This document shows positions 19,834-28,906 of a DNA stretch of 64,000 bases, in pieces. This DNA comes from Leishmania infantum JPCM5 (taxonomy: Eukaryota > Euglenozoa > Kinetoplastea > Trypanosomatida > Trypanosomatidae). A program made the position numbers and the translations under genes. Positions within the stretch are counted from its first letter, which is position 1; the number at the start of each line of letters is the position of its first letter. Under the pieces are notes generated by a model. The model saw nothing but the letters and a program-made list of their open reading frames with translations, was not told the origin of the DNA and did no database searches. The stretch lies in the NCBI RefSeq assembly GCF_000002875.2, contig NC_009415.2, positions 10,001 through 74,000 of the forward strand, in the 5' to 3' direction.

Positions 19834-20928
19834 TCAATCGCGCCACGCGACGTAAACTTCATCGGTGCGAAAGCGCTGCGTGATAGTCGCCTCTGCCATG
19901 GTCGTGAAGGACCCACTCAGATACTGGAGCAGCCCGGCGTACGCGATCATGCAGCCATTGTCGATGCAGTATCGCTGATCCATGTCGAAGCAGCGACCCC
20001 CACGCTCTGCCGCCATCAGCTGCATCATCTCCTGCAGGCGCTTGTTGCAGCCCACCCCGCCGACAATGAGCACGTCAGATGCTTTGATTTGCGACATGGC
20101 GCGCTCCGTCACTTCGACTAGCATGGCGAAGATCGTCTCCTGCAGGGAGAAGCAGATGTCGTCCGTGTTGAAGGTCTCGCCGGGCGGCACCGGCGTGCTC
20201 GCCAGGGACGGTGCCGCCTTGCGCCGCTTTTTGGACACCTCGCAAACACCCGGGTCAGTGAATTGAGGGTGGTGCACAAGCTGTTCGATGTAGGAGAGGA
20301 TGCCGGTGAATGACATGTCCATTCCCTTCACCGTGTAGGGCAAGCGGATGTAGCACTTGCCCTTCTTGGCCTTCTGTTCAATATTGTAGCCCGGTGCCGG
20401 GTCGTTTGAGATGTCGAGGAGGCGGGCAACACGGTCCAGGCAGTTGCCCACGGCAATGTCGATCGTCTCACCGAAAATGCGGTAGCGGTGATCAGCGTAG
20501 GCGATGACTTGCGTGTTGCCCCCGCTGACGTACAGCACCACAGGGTTTTCGCTCTTCGTGACGACGCGGCCCATCTCAATGTGCCCGACGCAGTGGTTGA
20601 CACCCACCAGCGGCTTCCCCCACAGGAGGGACAGTGTTTTGGCCACGGTGCAGCCGACAGTGAGCGGCGCGCCCATGCCAGGGCCCTTGGTGTACGAGAT
20701 GATATCGATGGCGGCCGGAGTCACCGCGGCATCGTGCATGGCTCGCTGTACGACTTGCAGCACGTGCTGGGAGTGATGAATGGCCGTCTCGCGCGGCAGG
20801 AACCCGGTCCCAGGTGGGGTGATGTAGGTTTCGCGTACGTTAGAGAGCACCGTACCGCTCTGGTCCACCACCCCCACACCGATCTTATTGGCGCTTCCCT
20901 CGATCCCGAGGGACAGTGTGCGCTTCAT
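19834..20928 (-). CDS. KAE1: KAE1/OSGEP, catalytic subunit of KEOPS
   Basis: 364 residues of the Kae1/TsaD/Qri7 family. In KEOPS it transfers the threonylcarbamoyl group to A37 of ANN-decoding tRNAs (t6A). The N-terminus [17 protein letters not shown] is the ASKHA nucleotide-binding phosphate-1 loop of the cytosolic (Kae1, not mitochondrial Qri7) type. The metal-binding pair is present as [10 protein letters not shown] (His112, His116), and YVSGGNTQV and GGVGCNKRL complete the active site. Lack of a targeting peptide and the GSANK signature argue for the cytosolic enzyme. The ATG at 20928 is preferred; three further codons upstream begin with TTG. Confidence 0.96.
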   Translation of the reverse strand: MKRTLSLGIEGSANKIGVGVVDQSGTVLSNVRETYITPPGTGFLPRETAIHHSQHVLQVVQRAMHDAAVTPAAIDIISYTKGPGMGAPLTVGCTVAKTLSLLWGKPLVGVNHCVGHIEMGRVVTKSENPVVLYVSGGNTQVIAYADHRYRIFGETIDIAVGNCLDRVARLLDISNDPAPGYNIEQKAKKGKCYIRLPYTVKGMDMSFTGILSYIEQLVHHPQFTDPGVCEVSKKRRKAAPSLASTPVPPGETFNTDDICFSLQETIFAMLVEVTERAMSQIKASDVLIVGGVGCNKRLQEMMQLMAAERGGRCFDMDQRYCIDNGCMIAYAGLLQYLSGSFTTMAEATITQRFRTDEVYVAWRD

Positions 20929-21234
20929 CGGTAACAAGTCACGGCGAGAGTGCCGAGCTGAGGCACAGGCACGCCACAGAAGCAGAAGAGGGAGGAAGGA
21001 GGGGGGACGGGGTGGCAGAGGAGGAGAAAAGGCGCAAGAAATCGCTGAGACCCCCGGGCCTTCTACGTGCAGAGGGGGGCTCGGCGTGGAGGAGTGTGTG
21101 CGCGGCGCCGGCTGGGGTGGGGGTGTGGGGAGATGGTTTGTTCATCTCCTTTTGCTGTTTTTGATGTCTGTGTGGCTGTAGTGTTACACCTTTGTGCGGA
21201 GACACAACGCACAGGAGCGCCCCGATGGCGCGTA
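20929..21234. other. Non-coding, 306 bases, KAE1 leader
   Basis: Contains the strong KAE1 splice signal (20958-21040) and, toward 21060-21180, G/T-rich sequence that would be the 3' UTR of the next small gene. Confidence 0.55.
20958..21040 (-). promoter_or_regulatory. Trans-splice acceptor and pyrimidine tract for KAE1
   Basis: On the minus strand a ~55-base tract of C/T (CTCCTCC and CCCCCCTCCTTCC type) is followed by GCCTCAG, 29 bases before the KAE1 ATG. This is the expected layout for spliced-leader addition. Confidence 0.65.
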
Positions 21235-21486
21235 TTACTTGGTCATACCGAGTTCGTTACGTGCCATGGCGCCCATTAGCTTGCGCTTCGCCGCGTACGC
21301 ATTCTGCCGCTCCACGTGCCACTTGCGCCGGCGAATGGAGGTGGAGGCAGGCGAGTACAAGGCGGTGGCTCTCTGATAGGCGGTGGCATCGTGCTCGTTA
21401 CGAGCTGCGAAGGCCGCACCATACGCGATGCCGCCCGCGTATAGCTGCCGCTGCAGCTGACGGCGAGCGATTGCCAGACGGAGCAT
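21235..21486 (-). CDS. Small basic protein, probably mitochondrial
   Basis: 83 residues from the ATG at 21486 (MLRLAIARRQLQRQLYAGG). Not recognised. The first 25 residues form a basic amphipathic helix with no acidic residue, typical of a mitochondrial presequence. The remainder is Arg/Ala/Tyr-rich (RRRKWHVERQNAYAAKRK) with a pI well above 9. Small size and basicity would fit a mitoribosomal or ATP-synthase-associated protein, but no motif proves it. The longer frame to 21567 would add a poorly coding extension. Confidence 0.55.
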   Translation of the reverse strand: MLRLAIARRQLQRQLYAGGIAYGAAFAARNEHDATAYQRATALYSPASTSIRRRKWHVERQNAYAAKRKLMGAMARNELGMTK

Positions 21487-22074
21487 GAAAGTGATGGTTG
21501 CTGATCCTTGTTGAGGCGGAGCCGCCGGCACTACGGAGGTGACGTGCCCCAGCCGTGCGTTCTGCACCGAGCCTGGTGAGTGGAGAGACTAGATGAGAGG
21601 AAGAGCGATGGAAACGACTGTTGATGATGACAGTGCTAGCGTGCACAAAGAACCACAACCTGGGGTAATACTTTTCAGGGAAGGCGGGACGCATGCTGGC
21701 AGAGAAACCGCCGTAGCCCTGCCTCCGTCCCTTCTGTACACATGGCCGAACATACGAATGACGAGTCTGCGTAGCTCACAGAGACGAGCTGCCGCAACGT
21801 TTGTGCTGCCACGTACCGCACAGCCGCTCCGCCGGCTGAAAGTCGAGCAGCCTCCGCGGGCGGCGGTGCATCGACGATGAGCAGGATGATCTGCTGTTGT
21901 GGAGGTCGTGCGGAGCACAGCGAGGCCTTCTATTGTCGAGATTCGGAAAAGGAGGAAGAAAAGAAGGATGCACCCGTCAGCAATGCGCCAAGGCGTTACA
22001 GCGACGGCACCGCCAGCAGCAAGACAGACGCACTTGCTCACGCACCCATGTGGTACACGAGGGCCGAACCCTTC
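21487..22074. other. Non-coding, 3' UTR of the DEX1-like gene
   Basis: 588 bases. A minus-strand frame at 21589-22041 is Cys/Arg/Ser-rich with no domain and is judged chance. No repeat or RNA feature recognised. Confidence 0.5.
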
Positions 22075-24432
22075 CTAAAAGAGGTACTGCACCGCTTCTG
22101 GCTCGATGATTTCATGACGCTTGTGCACGAGCATGAGCGCTGCTGACACGGCCAAGAAGGGCACAATGAGTGTGTACTTGATGGCCGCCATAAAGTGCAT
22201 ATTGAAGCTGAGGGAGATGGAGTCCGTGAAGGACTGCCCGTTCGGTAGCGTGAGGGCCACGTTCAATGACGAGTACATCCTCTCCAGCGGTGCACGCACC
22301 TTCACAATGTGCGTGCCTGGTTTGTGGAAGCGCTCACGGTAGAGGCGGATGCGGGTGCCGACGGTGATCTCGACGGTGTAGCTGCGTTTGGGAGAGACCG
22401 GTCGGGAGTCGTAGATGGTGAACTCAACGTTGAACGTGTCGCCTTGAATGTCGCGGAAGGTGCGGAAGTTGGGCGATATGGCGATGCCGATGTAGTTCCC
22501 ACTAGCACTGAAGCCATTGACCCCCTTGGTTTTGCTGGGCCAGGCGTTCATGGCGGTGTACGGTGTGGACGTCTGGAAAACATAGACGCCACCTTTGATG
22601 GTGGTCACGACGAGATCCATCTGCCCGTTGCCCAGGACGTCGTCCGCAAGCACCATGGACGAGGACTTCTCGTCGATGTCGATCGTCTGGACACAGCCGG
22701 AGGAGCCGCGCAGAAGGTACACGCGGCCGTTGTGCGACGGCACTACGATATCGAGGTCGTTGCTATACAGCATGCCGTTGAGGTTCAGCAGCAGCGCCGG
22801 TGCCACAATAGAACCGCCTGTCACAATCGGGAAGGACGGGAGCACCGCGCCGTCGGTGCCGCGCAGGGCGTAGATGAGACCTGAGGTGGTGCCAAAGACG
22901 ATGTCCACGACGCCATCGCCGTCGACGTCGCCGAAGGTGAGACGGTCGGCCACGCCGCCGATGACGTCTTTCTCCAACGTGACAGAGCCAGAGGCATTGT
23001 AGCACCGCACCTTGCCCTCCGTGTCACCGATGCAGATGTCAAGGGTGCCGTCGCCTGTGATGTCCTCCGCTGTAGGGCTAGCGGAGAGGGGCCCGAGCAG
23101 CACCGGCCACCCATCCAAGGTGTTCCCATCCGCGGTGAAGCCAAACACGAAGCCGAGAGAGGTGCTGACAAACACCTCCATGGAGCGGTCCTCGTCGGCG
23201 TTGATGACGAGCGGGGTGCTCAGGGCGTAGGCGGCGTTGGTGCTGTTCTTGGTAGAGGCGTGCAGCAAGCGAGCCCATCGCGTTTCGCCTGTGACAAGGT
23301 TAAGGCACACGACCGCCGTGGCGACGAAGTCGTGAGGGTCAACTCCGCCGGCGAACCGCTCCGGCTGCTCCGCGATAACGTCTTCGCCGAAGAAGTAGCT
23401 GACATGCAGAATGACGTCCAAGTCGCCGTTCTGGTCCACATCGGTTACGACCGGGGTGGAGAGGATGTGCGCATCTACCTTGATCTCGTCCTCACCGAAG
23501 GCGATGCTCGTTGCCTGCCGCAGATTGCGGCCCTCGAAGGTTGCCTCGTCAGCGCTGGTAGCGCGCTTCGCCGTCTGGTAAAGCTCTGGATGAAAGAGAA
23601 GATCGAGAGAGGCGCGCGCCTCCGGACTGAGGTGGCTATTTGGTCCCACCTCCACCTCCGCCTTCTCCCATGGCAGCTCCATCTCGTCGTCATCAATGTC
23701 CAATGCGTCATCGCCGTTCCACTGGTCCGGCTTGTCCTCGGTCGCGCGCAACTCCGCGCCCTTTGGATGAGTGTCATATTCAACGCTTTTCACAGCCGCC
23801 GCCGTCGGGGCGTGGTGTCGTTGAGCGATGGAACTGCGACGCCGCTGATCCAGTACCTCCGTGGAGGTGAGTGTCAGGTCGTCCATGCGGCGCGCTTTCA
23901 AGATGTCCTCGAGAACGGTTCCAGTTTTCAGCGGTGTGCCGGGGCGCACGGTGGCCGCTTGCTGAGGTGGCAGGTTGTCCTTCACCCAGTTCCTCTTCAT
24001 GGCCAGCGGAGGCACCTGCAGGTAGCCCTGAACCTTGCCATCCTGGCCGAATACGACGAGCTCCCCGGTGTACAGTGCAACCAGCCAGTCAACCTGACCA
24101 TCGCCGTTGAGGTCGACGGGAAGCGGGCTCGCGTACGTTTTCATGCGGGGATGCATGAACGGAAAGCCCGGGATGTCTTCCCCGGTGGGGCCGTCCAGTG
24201 CCTCCAGGAACTGGGAGAAGGTGGGGATGAGCACTTCCTTGTGGCCGTCGTGCGCCAAATCCACGATGCGCGGCGTGGCGTATACACTGCTGCCCACATG
24301 CGCTGACCAGCCGAGATCTATGCTAGGGTAGCACTGACTCGTACTGTTTGGGACGAGCTGCTCTACATCCTGGGCCCTGGACACCGCGATGAAGAACAGC
24401 GCGCACAGCGCGAGAGAGAAGGGCGCGATCAT
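22075..24432 (-). CDS. DEX1-like FG-GAP/beta-propeller type I membrane protein
   Basis: 785 residues from the ATG at 24432. A cleavable signal peptide is clear (MIAPFSLALCALFFIAVSRAQ). The ectodomain carries integrin-alpha/FG-GAP style blades with calcium-type loops: DLNGDGQVD, DVDQNGDLD, DITGDGTLD, DVDGDGVVD and DVLGNGQMD. An acidic, probably disordered insert lies at about 190-270. One membrane span near the C-terminus (KYTLIVPFLAVSAALMLV) leaves a ~17-residue cytosolic tail. The opening motif (LGWSAHVGSSVYATPRIVDL) and overall layout match plant DEX1, a plasma-membrane or ER protein needed for pollen-wall patterning. In a parasite, a role in surface or secretory-pathway calcium-dependent assembly is inferred only. 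Confidence 0.85.
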   Translation of the reverse strand: MIAPFSLALCALFFIAVSRAQDVEQLVPNSTSQCYPSIDLGWSAHVGSSVYATPRIVDLAHDGHKEVLIPTFSQFLEALDGPTGEDIPGFPFMHPRMKTYASPLPVDLNGDGQVDWLVALYTGELVVFGQDGKVQGYLQVPPLAMKRNWVKDNLPPQQAATVRPGTPLKTGTVLEDILKARRMDDLTLTSTEVLDQRRRSSIAQRHHAPTAAAVKSVEYDTHPKGAELRATEDKPDQWNGDDALDIDDDEMELPWEKAEVEVGPNSHLSPEARASLDLLFHPELYQTAKRATSADEATFEGRNLRQATSIAFGEDEIKVDAHILSTPVVTDVDQNGDLDVILHVSYFFGEDVIAEQPERFAGGVDPHDFVATAVVCLNLVTGETRWARLLHASTKNSTNAAYALSTPLVINADEDRSMEVFVSTSLGFVFGFTADGNTLDGWPVLLGPLSASPTAEDITGDGTLDICIGDTEGKVRCYNASGSVTLEKDVIGGVADRLTFGDVDGDGVVDIVFGTTSGLIYALRGTDGAVLPSFPIVTGGSIVAPALLLNLNGMLYSNDLDIVVPSHNGRVYLLRGSSGCVQTIDIDEKSSSMVLADDVLGNGQMDLVVTTIKGGVYVFQTSTPYTAMNAWPSKTKGVNGFSASGNYIGIAISPNFRTFRDIQGDTFNVEFTIYDSRPVSPKRSYTVEITVGTRIRLYRERFHKPGTHIVKVRAPLERMYSSLNVALTLPNGQSFTDSISLSFNMHFMAAIKYTLIVPFLAVSAALMLVHKRHEIIEPEAVQYLF

Positions 24433-24865
24433 CGCCCTGCAGCGCACCGCTGGAGAGACGCGGCACGGGTTCAGCAAAGGGAACTATGAAAAAGATGGAG
24501 AAAGAAGGAGTAGGCGCGTGCGTAGGATGAGCTCTCGTCAACGATATGCGCTAGGGCTGTTCGCAAGAACGGAGTGGGATGTTGAGCCGAAAGTGAGAGA
24601 AAAGAGAGAGGGGGGGGGGGTAGGAGGCGTGGTTTGCGGTCGTGGAGCGGAACGATCGCCCACTGCGGGCGGCCACACCCACAACGAAGGGAGAGAGGAG
24701 CGTGGCAGAGAAGGCTGCATCATCTGCTGCGATGTCGTTGCGTGAACAGGTTCGTATGCGCTGCGGCAAGGAAAGAAAAGAGGCGGTACACTAGAAAGGA
24801 GCGTTCAGCAGCACAGAAAGGAAGAGGCAGAGGCAAAGCCCAGCAGAGAGGGCGCATTCCGTTGC
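24433..24865. other. Non-coding, about 0.43 kb
   Basis: Contains the DEX1-like splice signal, a G-run at 24610-24621 and otherwise unremarkable sequence. Confidence 0.5.
24484..24514 (-). promoter_or_regulatory. Trans-splice acceptor for the DEX1-like gene
   Basis: On the minus strand CTACTCCTTCTTTCTCC and a further T-run lead to CATAG, about 51 bases before the ATG. This is one of the clearest acceptors in the window. Confidence 0.7.
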
Positions 24866-25249
24866 CTACAACTTTCGCTCCTTCAAGTGCGCAAACTGCG
24901 GCGTGGGTGTGGCCTTGGCCCGCACCTCTGCCGGAATCAGCCTTCCCTGGCCAACGGAGGGGAGCTCGCCGGCACTCATGCCTTTCAGGTACGGTACCGC
25001 GTACGTCCCCAGCCAGGACCAGAACATCATAAAAGCAAGGAAGAGTTTCCATGGGTACACACGGAGCTGGTCGAGCCTCTGACGCCACGGCAGGGTGCGG
25101 TTGTGCCGGATGCGCTGGCGGTCCTTCTGCAACGCGTGGAACAGATCAAAGCGGTCTTTGCCCTTCTTGCAGCTACTCGTGGCGTGTATCGTCGATCGGC
25201 GCGGCGCCGCCTGTGGCTTCGCGAGCAGCAGGCCGAGGCACCGCAGCAT
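24866..25249 (-). CDS. Small single-span protein, probably mitochondrial
   Basis: 127 residues, not recognised. MLRCLGLLLAKPQAAPRRSTIH is a good mitochondrial presequence: hydrophobic, basic and free of acidic residues. A charged segment follows, then one span at about 68-90 (LFLAFMMFWSWLGTYAVPYL) and a soluble tail ending HLKERKL. The layout mirrors the 133-residue protein at 11.1-11.5 kb and suggests an inner-membrane complex subunit. The start is the only ATG near the frame's opening. Confidence 0.65.
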   Translation of the reverse strand: MLRCLGLLLAKPQAAPRRSTIHATSSCKKGKDRFDLFHALQKDRQRIRHNRTLPWRQRLDQLRVYPWKLFLAFMMFWSWLGTYAVPYLKGMSAGELPSVGQGRLIPAEVRAKATPTPQFAHLKERKL

Positions 25250-25748
25250 GCCGATTCAAGTCCGATGCGCGTGCGGTGTGAATGCGCAATATGCAACCCC
25301 GCACGTCTTCCGTCTCCTCGTCACGGCTGTTCCCGTATGAAGACGTGAATGCGTGTATGTGTGTGTTTAGAGATGTCAGGTGGAGAGGAAGGAGAAGGAT
25401 GTTGAGGTGGAGGGGACGAGTAAGGATAGGCGCCAAAGGGCGGTATGTCTCATGTCGGTCGCTTTCGTCAACGTACCCGTGCGGATATCGCGGGTCAACT
25501 CACACGGGTGCACATCCCTCCCTCTGACGGCAGAGCGCACGAGTGGGCCCCACAGCGCGTCACAGTCGCAGTACGGCAGCGGTTGTACTCAATGAGGAGA
25601 TGCGGCTCACATGGCAGCCACCAAAAAGCTCACCGTGGCGCGCTAAAGCAGCAACACACGAAAGCCGAAAAAAGAGTAGACGCCCCCTCCTCCATCCCAG
25701 CCATGACAACGCGCGAGGAAACCACGCGCCCGCGCCACTTTTGGACCG
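25250..25748. other. Non-coding, about 0.5 kb
   Basis: 3' UTR of the coiled-coil gene and leader of the small membrane protein. Nothing recognised beyond A-rich patches near 25668-25678. Confidence 0.5.
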
Positions 25749-28226
25749 TCATGACGCCGGGACCGAGTTCAATGGGCCACGCTGCGAGGAGGCGGTGCGC
25801 ACGTGCGATGCCACGTACTGCCGCATTTCATGCTTCCACTTGAGCAGCTCCTCCGCGATACGGCCGTTCTCGTCAATGAGCGTGTTCCGCTCCTCCGCAA
25901 GCCGCGTGCACTCCCTCGTGAGGCGCTCGTTTTCGTCGGAGAGCTGCTGCAAGTCGCTGACGATGCCATCCGCATCAGGGCCGCGATCAGCAGCGACAGC
26001 AGGGCCATACTGAGCCGCGGCACTCATGGCCTCCTGCAGCTGTCCGATTTCCCGGGCATGAGCTTCCTCTTGCGCCATCATGTCCTCCAGCGCGTGCGTC
26101 AGCGACGCACACTGCCGCTCCGTCTTTTCGCGCAGCTGCTCCGACTGCGCCAAGTTCGTTGACATGCGCTGACTCTCCTGCTGGTAGTATGTGACTGATT
26201 CGCGCAACTGCTCCGCCTCAGTGGCGAGCCGCGCCGCCTCGCGCTCCGCCGCCTCCCTGGCAAGGCGTTCCACCTGCATCTCGTCGCGTATCTTGCGCAC
26301 GCGGTTCTCCGCCTCGGCGCTGAGGGAGGCTGTGTAGCGGGACTGCATGGAACGTCCTTCCTCCTCCATCCGCCGCAGCCGCTCCTCCATCTCGACACGT
26401 CGCATCCTCTCCTGCTGCAGCGCGCGCTTGTGATCCTCCTTGGCCGCCTCCAACGTGCGGCGGTTACGCTCCGCCTCGCGCTGCTGCTCCTCGGCGTGGT
26501 CCTTCAGCCGGTCCTGCAGCACTGCCTGCGCCTGCTGCGCCTCACACAGCTGAACCTCATGGGCACGGTCCTTGTCAGCCAGCGCCTTCCTGAGGTGTGC
26601 AATGTCTTCATTGAGCTGTTGTATGCGCTGCTCGTAGTCAGCGCGGTCGCGGCGAGCGGTATCGTTCGCGCCGGCTGCCTGATCAACAGCCTGGCGCTTC
26701 GCTTCCACCGCCGCCGACACCTCATTTCGCATCTGTGTGTTGAGAAACTGCAGGTGATCACGCTGCCGCTTAACCTCCTCCGCCAGCGCCACTGCCCTCT
26801 CCGCCTTCTCCCGTTCGCTTGCCACCTTATCCGCGTACTCGGACTCCATGGAGCGCTGGTGCTGCTCCATCGCGTTGACGTCGTAGAGGAGCGACTGCAG
26901 CTGCGTTTTCACTTTTTCCATCTCCTTTTGCTTGTCGCTATAGAGCTGCTTGTATTGCTCCGCAGCGGACTGGTAGCCCTCGCACTGCTCTACCGTCTCC
27001 TCTATCTGCCGCTGCGCCGCCTTCAGCTCCGCAAAGGTCGCGTCCAGTGTGCGCTGGAACCCAAGCTGCTTGCTCTCTAGCTCCTTGCGCAGCATGTCGA
27101 CGGTGAGCTGCAGCCGCACTGCCTCCGACGCGTCCGCACTACGTTGCACGCCGCGCAGCTTTTGATTCTCCCGCCCGAGGAAGGCCACCTCGTCTTGCAG
27201 GCGCGCGTTTTCCTGCTGCAGCCGCCGTATGCGGGGGTCAACGGACCTGGTGGGCGAGATGTGATTCACCGACGGCAGCGGCAGGCTCTCGCGGAACAGT
27301 GTGTTCACGGGGTTAGGAGCAGCGCTACGCCACGGGCTGAGCTGGCGGCATCCTCGCTGACTGGGCATGCTCATGCGGCGCCGCTCCTCCAGTCGCAGCT
27401 GCGCTCGGACGAGGAGCTCTTCCGTCGCGTTGTCCGCTGCAGACAGCTGCGGCCGTGAGGTGTCGGCAACGCCGTTAGTGCTGTTTGCCCACACTTGCGA
27501 TGTGGTAGAGCTCGGAGGTGGTTGCCTCGGTGCTGCCTGGCGCGGAGGAAGCGGCAGTACGTGTTGCACAAACTCGTCGCTTGCTTGGTCTTCGTCGTCA
27601 TCATTGTGGACCGGCATCGGGTCCACGCGCGACGCGTGCGCTGTCACGCAGAATGGAATCACTGACGGGGACGAAACGGAGCCCTCGGTCGGCATGGCCA
27701 GCGGGGTAGGCTGCGCTGGAAGGGAGGCGCACGAAAGACGCTCAATCGGTGTCGAGGCGGCTGGAGCTGCTAGCGCTACCGCAGACTCCGCGGCCGACCT
27801 CTTGTGCGCCGGCACGGATACTGGTGGTGCAGATGAGTGCTGCTTCTGCTGCTGCGGTAGTTTCTCTGTGGCCCCTGGTTTGACGTTGACGACTGGCGCT
27901 GGCATCGGCGACGCTGGTGGTGCCCGCTTCGCAACGGCCACGAAGGACGCCTGCTTTAGCGCTGGCGCCAGTGACTTTGTAGGATGCACTGCCGGTAGCG
28001 GTGATTCCTCTGGACGATTGGTGGCCGGCGCCACGACGTTCTCCAAGTGCTGCGAGTGGTCGTGGTCAGACTGAAACGAGATGCTATCCGAGTCGGTGGT
28101 TGCCGTGGCTGTCTTGAAGCTCACCGTCGGCATCACCTTCACGGATGATGATTCTTCTCGTAACTCGAAGTCACTATCCGAGTCCACCTCGTCGAAGCGC
28201 TTGACGCGGGTGGCAGCCTTGCTCAT
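25749..28226 (-). CDS. Large coiled-coil protein
   Basis: 825 residues. The first ~330 are disordered and rich in Ser, Pro, Ala and Gln, with an acidic patch DSDSDFELREESSS near residue 15. From about 330 to 790 the protein is a nearly continuous coiled coil, Glu/Gln/Arg-rich with regular Leu/Ala heptads (for example RIRRLQQENARLQDEVAFLG). No motor, kinase or membrane element is seen. Such proteins in trypanosomatids are often cytoskeletal, at the basal body, flagellum attachment zone or subpellicular corset, but nothing here tells which. A strong splice acceptor lies 13 bases before the ATG. Confidence 0.88.
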   Translation of the reverse strand: MSKAATRVKRFDEVDSDSDFELREESSSVKVMPTVSFKTATATTDSDSISFQSDHDHSQHLENVVAPATNRPEESPLPAVHPTKSLAPALKQASFVAVAKRAPPASPMPAPVVNVKPGATEKLPQQQKQHSSAPPVSVPAHKRSAAESAVALAAPAASTPIERLSCASLPAQPTPLAMPTEGSVSSPSVIPFCVTAHASRVDPMPVHNDDDEDQASDEFVQHVLPLPPRQAAPRQPPPSSTTSQVWANSTNGVADTSRPQLSAADNATEELLVRAQLRLEERRRMSMPSQRGCRQLSPWRSAAPNPVNTLFRESLPLPSVNHISPTRSVDPRIRRLQQENARLQDEVAFLGRENQKLRGVQRSADASEAVRLQLTVDMLRKELESKQLGFQRTLDATFAELKAAQRQIEETVEQCEGYQSAAEQYKQLYSDKQKEMEKVKTQLQSLLYDVNAMEQHQRSMESEYADKVASEREKAERAVALAEEVKRQRDHLQFLNTQMRNEVSAAVEAKRQAVDQAAGANDTARRDRADYEQRIQQLNEDIAHLRKALADKDRAHEVQLCEAQQAQAVLQDRLKDHAEEQQREAERNRRTLEAAKEDHKRALQQERMRRVEMEERLRRMEEEGRSMQSRYTASLSAEAENRVRKIRDEMQVERLAREAAEREAARLATEAEQLRESVTYYQQESQRMSTNLAQSEQLREKTERQCASLTHALEDMMAQEEAHAREIGQLQEAMSAAAQYGPAVAADRGPDADGIVSDLQQLSDENERLTRECTRLAEERNTLIDENGRIAEELLKWKHEMRQYVASHVRTASSQRGPLNSVPAS

Positions 28227-28906
28227 CGTGCGATAGAGCTACAGACGGAGGATGAGTCGGAGGGGGTATTAGGAGGCGGGGATGGGGAGACCGGTGGAGT
28301 CACAGCACTCGGCGTGCGCGTCTCGGTGCAGTGTGCGTGGTACGCTGAAAAGCGGAGCCGCATTCACGATGCTGCATGGAGTCACTGTGTGGCTACCACT
28401 CAATCCTTCTGCTCCCGTTTCTTCTGGGGTGCGCGGGGAAGACGGTGAACGATAGCAGAGTATTGAGGTGAGTGGGGTGTGGAAGGGCAGGTGGGAGGGT
28501 ACGAATAATGCTCGACGTCGCAACATCTCGACAGTGGATTTAGAGTGACCGTGTTCGTGTAGAGGCGGTCGAGAAGGCAGGGAAGTGGCATACGACCGCG
28601 AAAGAGGGAGAGCAACGCTCCTTGGCACGGCGAGTTTCATGAGAGCGCGCAGAGATGCAGTGGCGTGTGAGAATTATACGTCGGCAGTGGGCACAACTGT
28701 GGTCTCGGTGAGGGCGAGTACATACCACACGTACATCATGAAGAGAGCAAGCCCCGTGCGTTTGCTACGTCTCGCGCCAAGCGCGCATGGAGTGTGAGCG
28801 CACCCGCACACACACGCTCCCGCCTCTGCACCGCGTTCTTCGTTCCCCCTTGGAGCGAGTGAAAGCGCAAGGAGGGAAATGCTTCCCGCGAGCACCTCGA
28901 AAGACT
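28227..28906. other. Non-coding, 3' UTR of USP14
   Basis: 680 bases holding the coiled-coil acceptor and otherwise mixed sequence. No gene, repeat or RNA recognised. Confidence 0.5.
28239..28286 (-). promoter_or_regulatory. Trans-splice acceptor for the coiled-coil gene
   Basis: A minus-strand C/T-rich stretch from 28285 down to 28243 ends in CTGTAG, 12 bases before the ATG at 28226. Confidence 0.6.

Noticed and set aside
23260..24306. 348-codon plus-strand open frame
   Set aside because: Antisense to the DEX1-like gene; Arg/Leu/His-rich and featureless.
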